Counted from the stretch's first letter, positions 44,157-53,392 are shown. The stretch: 64,000 nucleotides of DNA from Brumimicrobium sp964585545 (GCA_964585545.1 CAZPDT010000015.1:1-64000); one strand, 5' to 3'. Made by a program: numbers and translations. The notes: a model not told the origin generated them from the sequence alone.

Positions 44157-45154
44157 ATTTCTCCCTTAATTAAGTTAATAAAGGTAACAATTCCTTCCGC
44201 TTTATTGTTTGAATTAATCACTGGTAAATACATTATTGGAAAATGCTGCTTTCGAACCAAGTTGAGCATATCATCTACATTAGCTTCTGCATCAACTGTT
44301 ATTGGATGACTGTTAATCATTTGGATCACCTCTAAACCAGGAATATTATCAAAGTTGTTTATCATTGCTCTTCTAACATCTGCATTGGAAATAATTCCCG
44401 CAAATGTATCATTTTTTTCGATGATTGTAAACCCTTGTCGTCCTTGTTCGATGGATTCCAGAATCTTTTTAAAAGATATGTTTTCAAGGTCAACAACAGG
44501 ACACTCATCCAAAGGAATCATAAAATCTCTTATTTTGAATCGAGATTGAATATTTCGTTTGGTTAAATCCATAAGTGCCTGACCCACACTGGCACCTTTA
44601 AAAAGAAAGCTTCCAGAAACCGATGAATGCACCCCCATATTCCTTAAAATAAAAGAAACTTCTCCATTCACTCCTCCATCAACATGAACATTTTTATTGG
44701 GATACTTCTTTTTAAAATCTCTAATTTTTCTGAAATTTTCTGGATCAAATTTCCCGCCACTTTGTCCAGGAATTGTTGCCATAAAAAGAATGAAATCAAA
44801 ATCAGCGTATTCATCAAATGCTGTTATTGGAGTCGGAGTGATTATAGCTAAGCCTTTTTCCCCTGTAATGTCATTGGGGATTTCTAACTTTTCGCGCAAC
44901 TGTTCAACTTGAAAAGTGATATACTCAACAGGATATTTTCTCAAGAGATCAAAATACTTTTCCGGTGTTTCGGTAATGATATGCAAATCAATAGGTGTGT
45001 CACACCATTCCCTAATTTGAGCAATATCGTTAAAAACCGCCAAATCGTCATTGCAATCAACGTGGAGCATATCCACTTGATGAGCTTCTAAATCAAGAAC
45101 AGTTGCTTTAAGATCTCTGTTTTTATCTGAGTATATTGAACCTGAAATTTTCAT
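44153..45154 (-). CDS. Ribulose-phosphate-epimerase-like domain fused to CBS pair
   Basis: The 333-residue product joins an Rpe-like TIM barrel (1-205) to two CBS domains (about 208-262 and 275-330). The barrel keeps the four metal ligands of Rpe by position: H31 and D33 (LHVDCND), H58 (DLHII) and D159 (VDGGVNG), plus ATIPGQSGGKF where Rpe has TVNPGFGGQ. CBS pairs bind adenosine nucleotides and regulate. In the Kdo pathway KdsD has a sugar-isomerase domain with CBS pair; here an epimerase-like barrel takes that place. It abuts the upstream lipoprotein gene with no gap and overlaps aroF by 4 bases. Confidence 0.8.
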   Translation of the reverse strand: MKISGSIYSDKNRDLKATVLDLEAHQVDMLHVDCNDDLAVFNDIAQIREWCDTPIDLHIITETPEKYFDLLRKYPVEYITFQVEQLREKLEIPNDITGEKGLAIITPTPITAFDEYADFDFILFMATIPGQSGGKFDPENFRKIRDFKKKYPNKNVHVDGGVNGEVSFILRNMGVHSSVSGSFLFKGASVGQALMDLTKRNIQSRFKIRDFMIPLDECPVVDLENISFKKILESIEQGRQGFTIIEKNDTFAGIISNADVRRAMINNFDNIPGLEVIQMINSHPITVDAEANVDDMLNLVRKQHFPIMYLPVINSNNKAEGIVTFINLIKGEI

Positions 45155-45538
45155 CTATTTGTCTTTAATAATAGGTCTAAAAGTATTGTCTGTAATTACG
45201 ATTGCTGTTTCTTTATGAAAAACGGCCTTTTCTAAATCCCGACCAAGTTGTTGAAGCATAGCTTCTTCAGTTATTGTTAACCCATCATCTTGATACATTT
45301 TCCGTTCAATAATATTGACAAGAATAACACCGTCTTTACTTTCCAATTGAATGGTTTGTTTTCGATCACCTATAAACCCATGTTTGTCCCAATATTTAAC
45401 AAATTCAATAGCTTTTTCAGTCGATACACCTTCAAGAAAAAACACAGTTAAATTGCCATGGTCAATCTGTTTTCCCATGTTCACTCCACATCCCATTATC
45501 AGCAATGGTAAAAACAATAGTACAATCAATTTCTTCAT
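45155..45538 (-). CDS. Small lipoprotein
   Basis: The product is 127 residues from ATG 45538 (the open frame reaches a TTG three codons earlier). A clear lipobox LIMGC puts lipidated cysteine at residue 17. The mature part (about 110 residues, GNLTVFFLEGVSTEKAIEF) has no domain I recognise. The stop is directly adjacent to the start of the Rpe-CBS gene, so it heads that operon. Confidence 0.7.
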   Translation of the reverse strand: MKKLIVLLFLPLLIMGCGVNMGKQIDHGNLTVFFLEGVSTEKAIEFVKYWDKHGFIGDRKQTIQLESKDGVILVNIIERKMYQDDGLTITEEAMLQQLGRDLEKAVFHKETAIVITDNTFRPIIKDK

Positions 45539-45579
45539 GAATGCCAAAAATATAAATATCTATCTTATTTGGTTCAGGT

Positions 45580-45597
45580 TTAATCCGTATTATTAAC
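45580..45597 (+). repeat. Dispersed repeat before the lipoprotein gene
   Basis: TTAATCCGTATTATTAAC belongs to the TTAACCCG...ATTATT family. The rest of the 45598-45735 spacer has two CTGTATAAT words and no gene. Confidence 0.5.
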
Positions 45598-45735
45598 TTC
45601 AGTATAGTAAAATCACTGCATAGTATTGAACTCGTAGGCTGTATAATCTCATTTTTTCATTTTAACTATACCTGTATAATACTCAAATTGTTGTTATGTT
45701 TCTAAAAGAACCTCAACAACTCCTAATAGCTTACC

Positions 45736-46806
45736 CTATACTCTTCTTAACCAACCAAATCGATCTTTTACCTTACCGATTTTTATATTGTTCAATTCTT
45801 CATAAACACGGCTAGAGAAAGTACGTGCTTCTTCACCAGGCAATTCATAATTCTTACCTCGGTATCCAATCGTACTAATTGGTGCAATGGTTGCGGCAGT
45901 TCCAGCTCCAAAGGCTTCTTTTAAGGTGCCATCTTCTAACGCTGTAATGACTTCAGCAACAGACACCCTGCGCTCTTCGACTATCATGCCCCAATCTTGT
46001 GCCAATTCAATTACACTGCGCTTGGTAATACCGTGAAGTACAGTATCTGAACTTTCTGTAGGTGTAACCAATTTATCTCCAATTACAAAGAGTACATTCA
46101 TTGTACCTGATTCTTCAATGTATTTATGGGTTTTGGCATCTGTCCACAACAATTGGCGGTAGCCTTCATCTTTCCCTAATTTAGCTGGATAAAGAGAAGA
46201 AGCATAATTTCCTGCGGCTTTTGCTTCTCCTGTTCCTCCTTCTGCTACACGAGAATAGTGCTCCTCAATCTTTACACTTAACGGCTCATTGTAATAAGCA
46301 CCAACAGGACAAGTGAAAATCATAAAACGGTAATTGTTTGATGGACGAATTCCAATATATTCATCTGTAGCAAACATAAATGGGCGGATATATAAAGAAT
46401 ATCCTTTCCTATCGGGTACCCAGTCGCTATCAAATTTTATGAGTTGTTCAATGCAAAATTCGAATAACTCTTCTGGAATATCGGCCATACACATTCGTTC
46501 AGCCGATTTCCTAAATCTTTTGGCATTTCTATCAGGCCTAAAAATTACAGGATCTCCATCTACAGTTCGATAAGCTTTCACCCCTTCAAAAATGGATTGC
46601 CCATAGTGAAGTGCCGAATTGGCGGGATGTATCTTAAAGGCCTCGAAAGGTTTTATTTCTGGAGTTTTCCATTCTCCATCTTCATAATCCATAACCAAAA
46701 TATGGTCAGAAAAAACCTTTCCAAATGGAATATTGTCCCAATCTACATCATTAAAAGTGCTTTTGGTTGTTCGTGTTGTTTTAATTGTATATTTTAATGT
46801 CTCCAT
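45736..46806 (-). CDS. ilvE: Branched-chain amino acid aminotransferase
   Basis: IlvE is a PLP enzyme that interconverts branched-chain 2-oxoacids and amino acids with glutamate. The 356-residue product has the fold-type IV layout: ALHYGQSIFEGVKAYR, the EAKAAGNYASSLYPAK segment with the PLP-binding lysine, EESGTMNVLFVIGD, and the tail FGAGTAATIAPI. It diverges from recQ across a 100-base spacer that has a TAnnTTTG box on each strand. Confidence 0.96.
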   Translation of the reverse strand: METLKYTIKTTRTTKSTFNDVDWDNIPFGKVFSDHILVMDYEDGEWKTPEIKPFEAFKIHPANSALHYGQSIFEGVKAYRTVDGDPVIFRPDRNAKRFRKSAERMCMADIPEELFEFCIEQLIKFDSDWVPDRKGYSLYIRPFMFATDEYIGIRPSNNYRFMIFTCPVGAYYNEPLSVKIEEHYSRVAEGGTGEAKAAGNYASSLYPAKLGKDEGYRQLLWTDAKTHKYIEESGTMNVLFVIGDKLVTPTESSDTVLHGITKRSVIELAQDWGMIVEERRVSVAEVITALEDGTLKEAFGAGTAATIAPISTIGYRGKNYELPGEEARTFSSRVYEELNNIKIGKVKDRFGWLRRV

Positions 46807-46846
46807 AGCTCATTTTTGTGCTGCTAAATATACGATTTTTTAGCGA

Positions 46847-46854
46847 CAAAATTA
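46847..46854 (-). promoter_or_regulatory. Candidate -7 box (TAATTTTG) for ilvE
   Basis: TAATTTTG on the minus strand lies 40 bases before the ilvE start. It faces the recQ box 30 bases away. Confidence 0.4.
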
Positions 46855-46884
46855 CTGTATTTTTAAAATTGCGACATTTTTAAC

Positions 46885-46892
46885 TAATTTTG
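46885..46892 (+). promoter_or_regulatory. Candidate -7 box (TAATTTTG) for recQ
   Basis: TAATTTTG on the plus strand lies 14 bases before the TTG start of recQ. The -33 spacing is not canonical. Confidence 0.4.
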
Positions 46893-46906
46893 TAGTATAA
46901 AGAAAT

Positions 46907-48802
46907 TTGCCTTTGACTTCATCCGAAATACTTGAGAAATATTGGGGCTTTAACAGCTTTAGAAAACAGCAGGAGGAGATTGTTACAAGTGCAATTAACG
47001 GTCATGACACTTTTGCTTTACTGCCAACTGGTGGTGGAAAGTCGATATGCTTTCAAGTCCCCGGCATTGCTAGAGACGGAGTTTGTTTGGTTATTTCTCC
47101 GTTAATTGCCTTAATGCAAGATCAAGTCAACAATCTAAAATCTAAAGGACTAAAAGCTGCCGCAATTACCTCTGGCATGAACAGGAGGGAAATAGACATT
47201 ACCTTAGATAACGCAAAATTTGGAGGACTAGACTTTCTATACGTTTCCCCAGAACGCCTAAAAACCGATTTATTTATTGCCCGTTTTAAACAAATGAAGG
47301 TAGCTTTAATTGCTGTAGATGAAGCACATTGCATTTCTCAGTGGGGCCATGATTTTCGTCCACCTTACTTGGAAATTTACAAACTCCGAGAAATTCAACC
47401 CAATATTCCCATAATTGCTGTTACTGCAACAGCAACACAAGAGGTAAAAGAAGATATTATCAAAAACCTGCAATTGAAAGACCCCAATTACTTTGAAGGG
47501 AATTTTGCAAGAGAGAATATTTCGTATGAAGTTTACGCAGTTAAAAATAAAAGGAAAGCCATCTTAAAAGCATGTCAAAAATTCAGCACATCCACAGGTA
47601 TAGTTTATTGCCAAACACGTCGTGAGACCAAAGAAATTGCTCGATTACTGATTGCACACAATTTATCAGCTGGTGTTTATCATGGTGGGATGACTGGTGA
47701 AGAACGCACACAGAAATTGGAGCATTGGTTGAACAATAATATCCGAATTATCGTTGCTACTAATGCCTTTGGAATGGGTATAGACAAACCTGATGTTCGT
47801 TTTGTTTTACATTATGAAATCCCCAATAACATTGAGGCTTATTTTCAAGAGGCTGGACGTTCGGGAAGAGATGGTAAAGCTGCCCGTAATATGGCTTTTT
47901 ACAATCAAGTAGATGTCGTTAAAATCAAACAACGCCTCGAAAAACAATTTCCCTCTTTTGATTTTATCAAAAAAGTATACCGCGCCTTATGCAACCATTT
48001 GAGTATTGCCATAGGATCGGGGAAAGATGAGAGCTATAACTTCCCGATAAAGGAATTGGTCAATAAATATGATTTTGACTTAATTTCCACATATAATGTT
48101 TTGAAAATACTCGAACTCAACAGTACATTGGTGTTTAACGAAGCAGCTTTTCATCCAACAAAATTGAAATTTATTGTCAACAACAAAACTTTATACAATT
48201 TTCAAGTTAAAAATAAAAAGTATGACCCCGTTATTTCTTCTTTGTCAAGGAACTATCCTGGTATTTTTATGAATTTCCTTGAAATTGATGAAAAGAAAAT
48301 AGCTCGTCAATTAAGAAAATCAACCAAACAAGTTAAACAAGAACTGGAGTTTTTGGAAAAACAAGGTCTCATCGATGTAGATTGGCAGTCAAAATTGCCT
48401 CAAGTTACTTTTCTTCATGAACGACTTCCCGATGATTATATGCGCATTGATAAAGCTGTTTATACAACCCGTAAGGAAGTAGCCTACAGAAAAATGAATA
48501 GCATGTTGGAGTTTATTCAAAAACCAATATGTCGTTCGATTTTACTGCTCAATTACTTTGGTCAAGAAGGTGATAAATGTGGAAAATGTGATGTCTGTTT
48601 GGCTGAAGAGCAGTCCAATTACAGCATGAAAGAACTCCAAGGAATTATCAAAGAGATACTTGACGAGAAAGAAGCTACAATCGATGAATTGATGTTAAAA
48701 ATTAAAGGAGTTGAACGCCACTTTCTTGCTGGATTACTCAATTGGATGCTCGATGAGGATTTGGTTGTATTTGACGACGGGACTTTTCGATTAAAGCGTT
48801 GA
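46907..48802 (+). CDS. recQ: ATP-dependent DNA helicase RecQ
   Basis: RecQ is a 3'-5' DNA helicase of recombination and repair. The 631-residue protein has the Walker A LLPTGGGKSICFQ, VDEAHCISQWGHDFRPPY, QEAGRSGRDGKAARN, and an RQC zinc site in CRSILLLNYFGQEGDKCGKC. The C-terminal part (about 565-631) is a short winged-helix-like segment; an HRDC domain is not evident. The start is TTG at 46907 with no in-frame ATG nearby. Its stop is followed at once by an inverted copy of the dispersed repeat. Confidence 0.95.
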   Translation: MPLTSSEILEKYWGFNSFRKQQEEIVTSAINGHDTFALLPTGGGKSICFQVPGIARDGVCLVISPLIALMQDQVNNLKSKGLKAAAITSGMNRREIDITLDNAKFGGLDFLYVSPERLKTDLFIARFKQMKVALIAVDEAHCISQWGHDFRPPYLEIYKLREIQPNIPIIAVTATATQEVKEDIIKNLQLKDPNYFEGNFARENISYEVYAVKNKRKAILKACQKFSTSTGIVYCQTRRETKEIARLLIAHNLSAGVYHGGMTGEERTQKLEHWLNNNIRIIVATNAFGMGIDKPDVRFVLHYEIPNNIEAYFQEAGRSGRDGKAARNMAFYNQVDVVKIKQRLEKQFPSFDFIKKVYRALCNHLSIAIGSGKDESYNFPIKELVNKYDFDLISTYNVLKILELNSTLVFNEAAFHPTKLKFIVNNKTLYNFQVKNKKYDPVISSLSRNYPGIFMNFLEIDEKKIARQLRKSTKQVKQELEFLEKQGLIDVDWQSKLPQVTFLHERLPDDYMRIDKAVYTTRKEVAYRKMNSMLEFIQKPICRSILLLNYFGQEGDKCGKCDVCLAEEQSNYSMKELQGIIKEILDEKEATIDELMLKIKGVERHFLAGLLNWMLDEDLVVFDDGTFRLKR

Positions 48803-48855
48803 TGGTTCGGGTTATCCCACATTATTAACTGCGTTGAGCTCACAAGCCCGGTTCA
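48803..48855. repeat. Dispersed repeat at the recQ stop, composite copy C
   Basis: Bases 48803-48815 are an inverted TTAACCCGAAC-type block (minus strand ATAACCCGAACCA). Bases 48823-48855 repeat the TATTAACTGCGTTGAGCTC block of copy B on the plus strand with three mismatches in 33. The rest of 48856-49057 holds no gene; 49041-49066 matches 5740-5765. Confidence 0.75.
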
Positions 48856-49057
48856 CCGAATTTATTCATTTTAAACTAGGCCTCAATGATTATCAAATCA
48901 TTACTCTATTTTAAGAAATTATAAAGCTACCTCAATTTTGAGTATCAATTAGCTTAATGCTTGGATTCTTTTGATTTTATATTTCGCTTGTAATTTCGTG
49001 ATATAGATTACTATTAACTGTAAATTACGCACCTCATCTAAAATCAAAAATAATCTC

Positions 49058-49075
49058 ATGAATAATACGGGTTAA
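49058..49075 (-). repeat. Dispersed repeat containing the SpoIID-protein stop
   Basis: The minus strand reads TTAACCCGTATTATTCATG and its TAA is the stop codon of the next gene. Confidence 0.7.
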
Positions 49076-50256
49076 TTTCCTATTGGATCTTCTGGTACCT
49101 GCTTAAAAAATAAATACTCAAAATAATTTTCAAAGTCAATTCCTGTATAGTAAAAACTTAAAATCTGTTTGAAGTTGTACCCTTTTCTTGCCATGCTCAT
49201 AGCGCCTTCTTGACACAGACCAACGCCATGACCAAAACCACGTCCTTCGAGAACCACGTAATTGCCTTCAGGGTGGCAGGAAAAGAAAGTTGATTTCAGT
49301 TTGAAGTGATACCGAATATCCCGCAACGGAATTCCATATTGTGGTCCTAAATAAAATGCTTTTCTGTCCTTCTGTTCAAAAGTATATATTTTTGATTTTG
49401 CTTCACGATCATGAATCGGATAGAAGAAGGTATTGACCAAATAATTACGCCATTTTACCTTAGAAATTTTCTTTTTCCAATGGGCGTTCATTGAATAAAT
49501 ACAAAAAGTATCTTTAACGGGCTGTAGGTAATGTATTTTTTCGTTCCAAACATAATCAGGACTGATAGTTTCCCCACCACAATTGGAAAAGTACAATCCA
49601 TTAACCAATTTATGTGTAACGGTATCTACCATTGATATTCCATGTGTTGCCTTTACTGCTGTTGCTATATTCTCTGTATATCTCAATTGATGGAAGTAGG
49701 CCTGACAATGCACTTGATCGCACAAAGAAAAGCCTTGAGATTGATGTCTTGAAATATTTTTCAAAGCATACGTTCTAGAAATCACGGCTTGGGCTTTATA
49801 ATATTCCATAGGTTGTCCGCCTCCCCCTTCCGATTCAATCACGCCTTCTAAATAATGATCCATCGAAACATTATTAACAATTGTGAGCCCTTTATTGCCC
49901 GAATAAACAACGAAAGCATCTCTGTACTTGCGCCCTTTAATTTTCGGTCGTTCAGGAATTAATCTTAAAGACCGCCCATTTTCTACAGGCTGCAATTCTA
50001 CCTTTTTAAAAACACCCAAGAGGGTAACCCCTTTTTTTAGTTGTACACTGTCTCCATATTTAGAAACAGAAACAAATTCATTGCGTGAAATAATTCCGAG
50101 TGGAAAAGCATCACCGTATATAGAATAGTTTCCATTGTCATAAGAAAAATTAATTTCTTGGATTGTATTCCCACGGTATACCCCAATGCGAATTGTATTT
50201 CCAAATAAAGTTTGGAAACTCAAAACAAATAGAACTGCTAAAACAACTTGCTTCAT
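49072..50256 (-). CDS. Exported SpoIID/LytB-domain protein
   Basis: SpoIID-type domains are lytic transglycosylases that cut stripped peptidoglycan. The product is 394 residues from the ATG at 50256 (MKQVVLAVLFVLSFQ signal peptide); the open frame extends 27 codons upstream without homology. Visible features are NNVSMDHYLEGVIESEGGGG, YYKAQAVISRTYALK, FSNCGGETISPDYVW and the C-terminal GRGFGHGVGLCQEGAMSMA. It is 87 bases after lpxB. Confidence 0.9.
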   Translation of the reverse strand: MKQVVLAVLFVLSFQTLFGNTIRIGVYRGNTIQEINFSYDNGNYSIYGDAFPLGIISRNEFVSVSKYGDSVQLKKGVTLLGVFKKVELQPVENGRSLRLIPERPKIKGRKYRDAFVVYSGNKGLTIVNNVSMDHYLEGVIESEGGGGQPMEYYKAQAVISRTYALKNISRHQSQGFSLCDQVHCQAYFHQLRYTENIATAVKATHGISMVDTVTHKLVNGLYFSNCGGETISPDYVWNEKIHYLQPVKDTFCIYSMNAHWKKKISKVKWRNYLVNTFFYPIHDREAKSKIYTFEQKDRKAFYLGPQYGIPLRDIRYHFKLKSTFFSCHPEGNYVVLEGRGFGHGVGLCQEGAMSMARKGYNFKQILSFYYTGIDFENYFEYLFFKQVPEDPIGN

Positions 50257-50343
50257 AATGCGAAAATAAGATAGTTTTAGAAAGCATCTGTATCGACAGA
50301 TGGCAAAACCAAAATTCACCACGGATTTTATCAACACTTATCT

Positions 50344-51480
50344 TTAAACCTCAATTTTAGCGTCCAGTATTTTTAACACTTCTTCTGCAGCTTTTTTACT
50401 CGCCCCGCCCGCTCCTAATATTTTGAGTAAATCATCATAATCTCTTTTGAGGTCTTTATGTTTTCCTCCATCAGGTAAAATCAAATTCAATTCCTTTTCA
50501 ATTTGTTTGGGATTGCACTCTTTCTGTATCAATTCTTTTACTGCTTCTTTTTCTAAAATCAAGTTGACCAAGCTGATGTATTCCACTTTGATAAGACGTT
50601 TGGCTATTTGATAGGATATTGATGAACCCTTGTAGCAAACCACTTCTGGAACTCCAAACAAAGCCGTTTCCAATGTGGCTGTCCCAGACGTCACCAATGC
50701 TGCAGTGGCAATCGACAACAAATCATAAGTTTCTCCATGAAACAAATGAATATCCTCTGAATATTTTAGAAATGGTTCATAAAAAGAAGGTGATAAAGCA
50801 GGAGCCCCAGCGATTACAAATTGATAATCCTCAAAGTTGGCTATACTTTTTAGCATTATCGGTAATTTGGTTTTTATTTCTTGCTTTCTACTTCCTGGAA
50901 GCAATGCTATAATCGGTCTTTTATCTAAATTGTGCTTTTGATACAAATCAATTTTATCTGTTCGGGCAATAAATTGTTCTATAGCATCGAGTAGTGGATG
51001 ACCAACATAGATCACATCAAACCCAAACCGTTCGTAAAATGCTTTCTCAAAAGGTAAAATCACCAACATCTGATCAACAACCTTTTTAATTTTATAAACT
51101 CTATTCTGCTTCCATGCCCAAACTTGTGGAGAAATGTAGTAAATTACTGGTATATTTTTTTCTTTTGCCCATTTGGCAATCCTCAAATTAAAGCCAGGAT
51201 AATCAACGAGAATAAGCGCATCAGGTTGATATTCTTGAATATCGTTTTTACAAAATTTAATGTTGTTCAGTATGGTGCGTAGGTTGGCAACCACTTCAAT
51301 AAAGCCCATAAAAGCCAATTCCGAGATGTGCTTAACGGGTTTCCCTTGAACTTCGGACATTTTATCCCCTCCCCAATATCGAAAATCTATAGAAGGTTTT
51401 TTCGCCAATAATGCCCGCATTAAATTGGACGCATGTAAATCGCCCGAAGCCTCTCCTGCTATGGTATATACTTTTTTCAC
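50344..51480 (-). CDS. lpxB: Lipid-A-disaccharide synthase
   Basis: LpxB joins UDP-2,3-diacylglucosamine and lipid X to the disaccharide core of lipid A at the inner membrane. The 378-residue product has AGEASGDLHASNLM, ILVDYPGFNLRIAKWAK, YYISPQVWAWKQNR and LLPGSRKQEI. Its start overlaps the stop of the small membrane-protein gene by 4 bases. Its presence shows the organism makes lipid A. Confidence 0.96.
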   Translation of the reverse strand: MKKVYTIAGEASGDLHASNLMRALLAKKPSIDFRYWGGDKMSEVQGKPVKHISELAFMGFIEVVANLRTILNNIKFCKNDIQEYQPDALILVDYPGFNLRIAKWAKEKNIPVIYYISPQVWAWKQNRVYKIKKVVDQMLVILPFEKAFYERFGFDVIYVGHPLLDAIEQFIARTDKIDLYQKHNLDKRPIIALLPGSRKQEIKTKLPIMLKSIANFEDYQFVIAGAPALSPSFYEPFLKYSEDIHLFHGETYDLLSIATAALVTSGTATLETALFGVPEVVCYKGSSISYQIAKRLIKVEYISLVNLILEKEAVKELIQKECNPKQIEKELNLILPDGGKHKDLKRDYDDLLKILGAGGASKKAAEEVLKILDAKIEV

Positions 51481-51791
51481 AAAAGAATCAATATGGCAAT
51501 AACAACAACATAAACAACCGTCACAACGACTAATCCTTCGGTAAAACGATTCATGCGCAACCTAAAATTACTAAAGTAGAACAATATCAAATTGGGCAAT
51601 ATAGGAAAGATAATAAAATTGTTTTTATTGGTGGAACTTTGTTTTAAAAAATGCAGTATTTCTCCCAATGAATTTTCTCCATACTTCAATTGCCACAATA
51701 TCGTTAGTGTTATGATTGGAAACAAAAGTCCAAAAATAAACCCTACAGAACGTTTGTCAATTTTTTGAGCAGCCCTACTTATTTTTCCCAT
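51477..51791 (-). CDS. Small membrane protein between surE and lpxB
   Basis: The product is about 104 residues with three predicted membrane helices. The open frame starts at 51827, but that would overlap surE by 26 bases; the ATG at 51791 (MGKISRAAQKIDKR) leaves a 10-base gap and is preferred. No domain is recognised. Its tight coupling to surE and lpxB suggests an envelope role. Confidence 0.65.
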   Translation of the reverse strand: MGKISRAAQKIDKRSVGFIFGLLFPIITLTILWQLKYGENSLGEILHFLKQSSTNKNNFIIFPILPNLILFYFSNFRLRMNRFTEGLVVVTVVYVVVIAILILL

Positions 51792-51801
51792 TTTATGTGT
51801 T

Positions 51802-52572
51802 TTAGATTTCCCATTTCTTAAATTCATTAATTGTGTTGTGTGCTGTCATGTCAAATTGTGTGGGGACAATACTTACATAACCATTGTCTAAAGCCCAAAT
51901 ATCAGTATCTTCTTCCAAATTTTCTCGATTAAATTCTCCTTTTAACCAAAAATAAGGTTTGCCAAATTGGTCTTCTCTCCTATCGAAACTGTCGTTCCAA
52001 TAAGCCTTTGCTTGTCGGCATATTTTAAGTCCTTTGATTTCTTCCTGAGCTAACCGAGGAATATTAACATTCAAACAAATATTTTCTGGTAACGTTTGTC
52101 CTAAAGCTTGCTTTACAACATCTTGAACAACTTGTTGAGAAGCAGTAAAATCAGCATTTGGATCAAAGTCTAATAAAGAAAAACCAATAGAAGGAATGTT
52201 AATCATTGCCCCTTCAATTGCAGCAGACATTGTTCCAGAATACAATACATTGGTTGCACTATTTTCGCCGTGATTGATTCCTGAAAGCAGTAAGTCGGGT
52301 TTACCTTGAATAACATCTGAAACAGCAATTTTTACACAGTCAACAGGCGTCCCTGAACAAGAAAATGCATTAAAATCACTGTACATTCTCGATTCTTCTA
52401 GTCGCAATACATCATTCACAGTTATGGCGTGTCCCATTCCCGACTGAGGCTTGGTTGGTGCTACAATTACAATATCTCCAAAAGAAGCCGCAGCCTCAAT
52501 TAAATTTCTTAAACCTTTGGCTTCTATTCCATCATCATTGGTGATCAATATAAGGGGACGATTTTTCGACAT
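51802..52572 (-). CDS. surE: 5'/3'-nucleotidase SurE
   Basis: SurE is a metal-dependent phosphatase acting on nucleoside 5'- and 3'-monophosphates and short polyphosphates. The 256-residue product has ITNDDGIEAKGLRNL with metal aspartates D13-D14, APTKPQSGMGHAIT, LLSGINHGENSATN and VLYSGTMSAAIEG. It is first in an operon with the small membrane gene, lpxB and probably the SpoIID gene. Confidence 0.95.
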   Translation of the reverse strand: MSKNRPLILITNDDGIEAKGLRNLIEAAASFGDIVIVAPTKPQSGMGHAITVNDVLRLEESRMYSDFNAFSCSGTPVDCVKIAVSDVIQGKPDLLLSGINHGENSATNVLYSGTMSAAIEGAMINIPSIGFSLLDFDPNADFTASQQVVQDVVKQALGQTLPENICLNVNIPRLAQEEIKGLKICRQAKAYWNDSFDRREDQFGKPYFWLKGEFNRENLEEDTDIWALDNGYVSIVPTQFDMTAHNTINEFKKWEI

Positions 52573-52813
52573 AATATGATATTCTAGTACAATATATTGC
52601 GAAAATAATCAATAGTTTTCAGTTTTTACTGTTTCTTTTCTTTCCATTCAGTATTTTACTTTAAAATAACGCATGAATAGTTTAAGTAAAACAATTTATG
52701 GAATTTTATCAATAAAGCACTCATAAAAGGAAATTGAACACGAATGTTTATATTTATCAAAAAAAATTAAACTATCTTTAATGATGATCAAGTTTAATAT
52801 TGGATAAAGATTA

Positions 52814-53392
52814 ATGAATACTGGAAACAAATATCAATCCCTCTCTGATGCAGAACTTCTGCTCCAATACCGTTCGACAAAAGATAAAAAAATCATTGGA
52901 GAACTTTATGGACGATACGGACACCTTGTTTTTGGTATAGGACTAAAGTATTTTAAGAACAAGAATGATGCAGAAGATATAGTAATGGATATTTTTATGA
53001 CATTGGACAAAAAGATTGAGAAACACAATATCAAATATTTCAAATCTTGGTTATATATGGTTACCAAGAACAATTGTTTGATGGTTTTACGTAAAAAAAA
53101 TCCACATTCCGTTCCTATAAACGAAGAAATTATAACCTCTGAGAACACAGACAGTTCAATCGAGGAGAAAAAAATAACCGAAGGAAAAATAGAGAAGTTA
53201 GAAGCGGCTATAAAGGAATTAAATCCGCCACAAGACAAAGTAATCTCACTTTTTTATATTCAACAATTGACTTATAAGGAAATTAGTGAACAGCTCAGTA
53301 TTACCATAAATAAAGTGAAAAGTGCTATTCAAAATGGAAAGAGGAATTTAAAAATTAAATTAAAAGAACATGATCTTTTTAAATCTGCTTAA
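52814..53392 (+). CDS. ECF sigma factor (sigma-70 family)
   Basis: The 192-residue product has region 2 (about 25-95, LYGRYGHLVFGIGLKYFKNK, DAEDIVMDIF) and region 4 (about 130-185, PPQDKVISLFYIQQLTYKEI and SEQLSITINKVKSAI). It directs RNA polymerase to stress or envelope promoters. The next gene overlaps by 23 bases and encodes a membrane protein with TPR repeats, a likely regulator. Confidence 0.92.
   Translation: MNTGNKYQSLSDAELLLQYRSTKDKKIIGELYGRYGHLVFGIGLKYFKNKNDAEDIVMDIFMTLDKKIEKHNIKYFKSWLYMVTKNNCLMVLRKKNPHSVPINEEIITSENTDSSIEEKKITEGKIEKLEAAIKELNPPQDKVISLFYIQQLTYKEISEQLSITINKVKSAIQNGKRNLKIKLKEHDLFKSA

Noticed and set aside
49072..50337. Longer SpoIID-protein start at 50337
   Set aside because: It would hide the signal peptide that begins at 50256.
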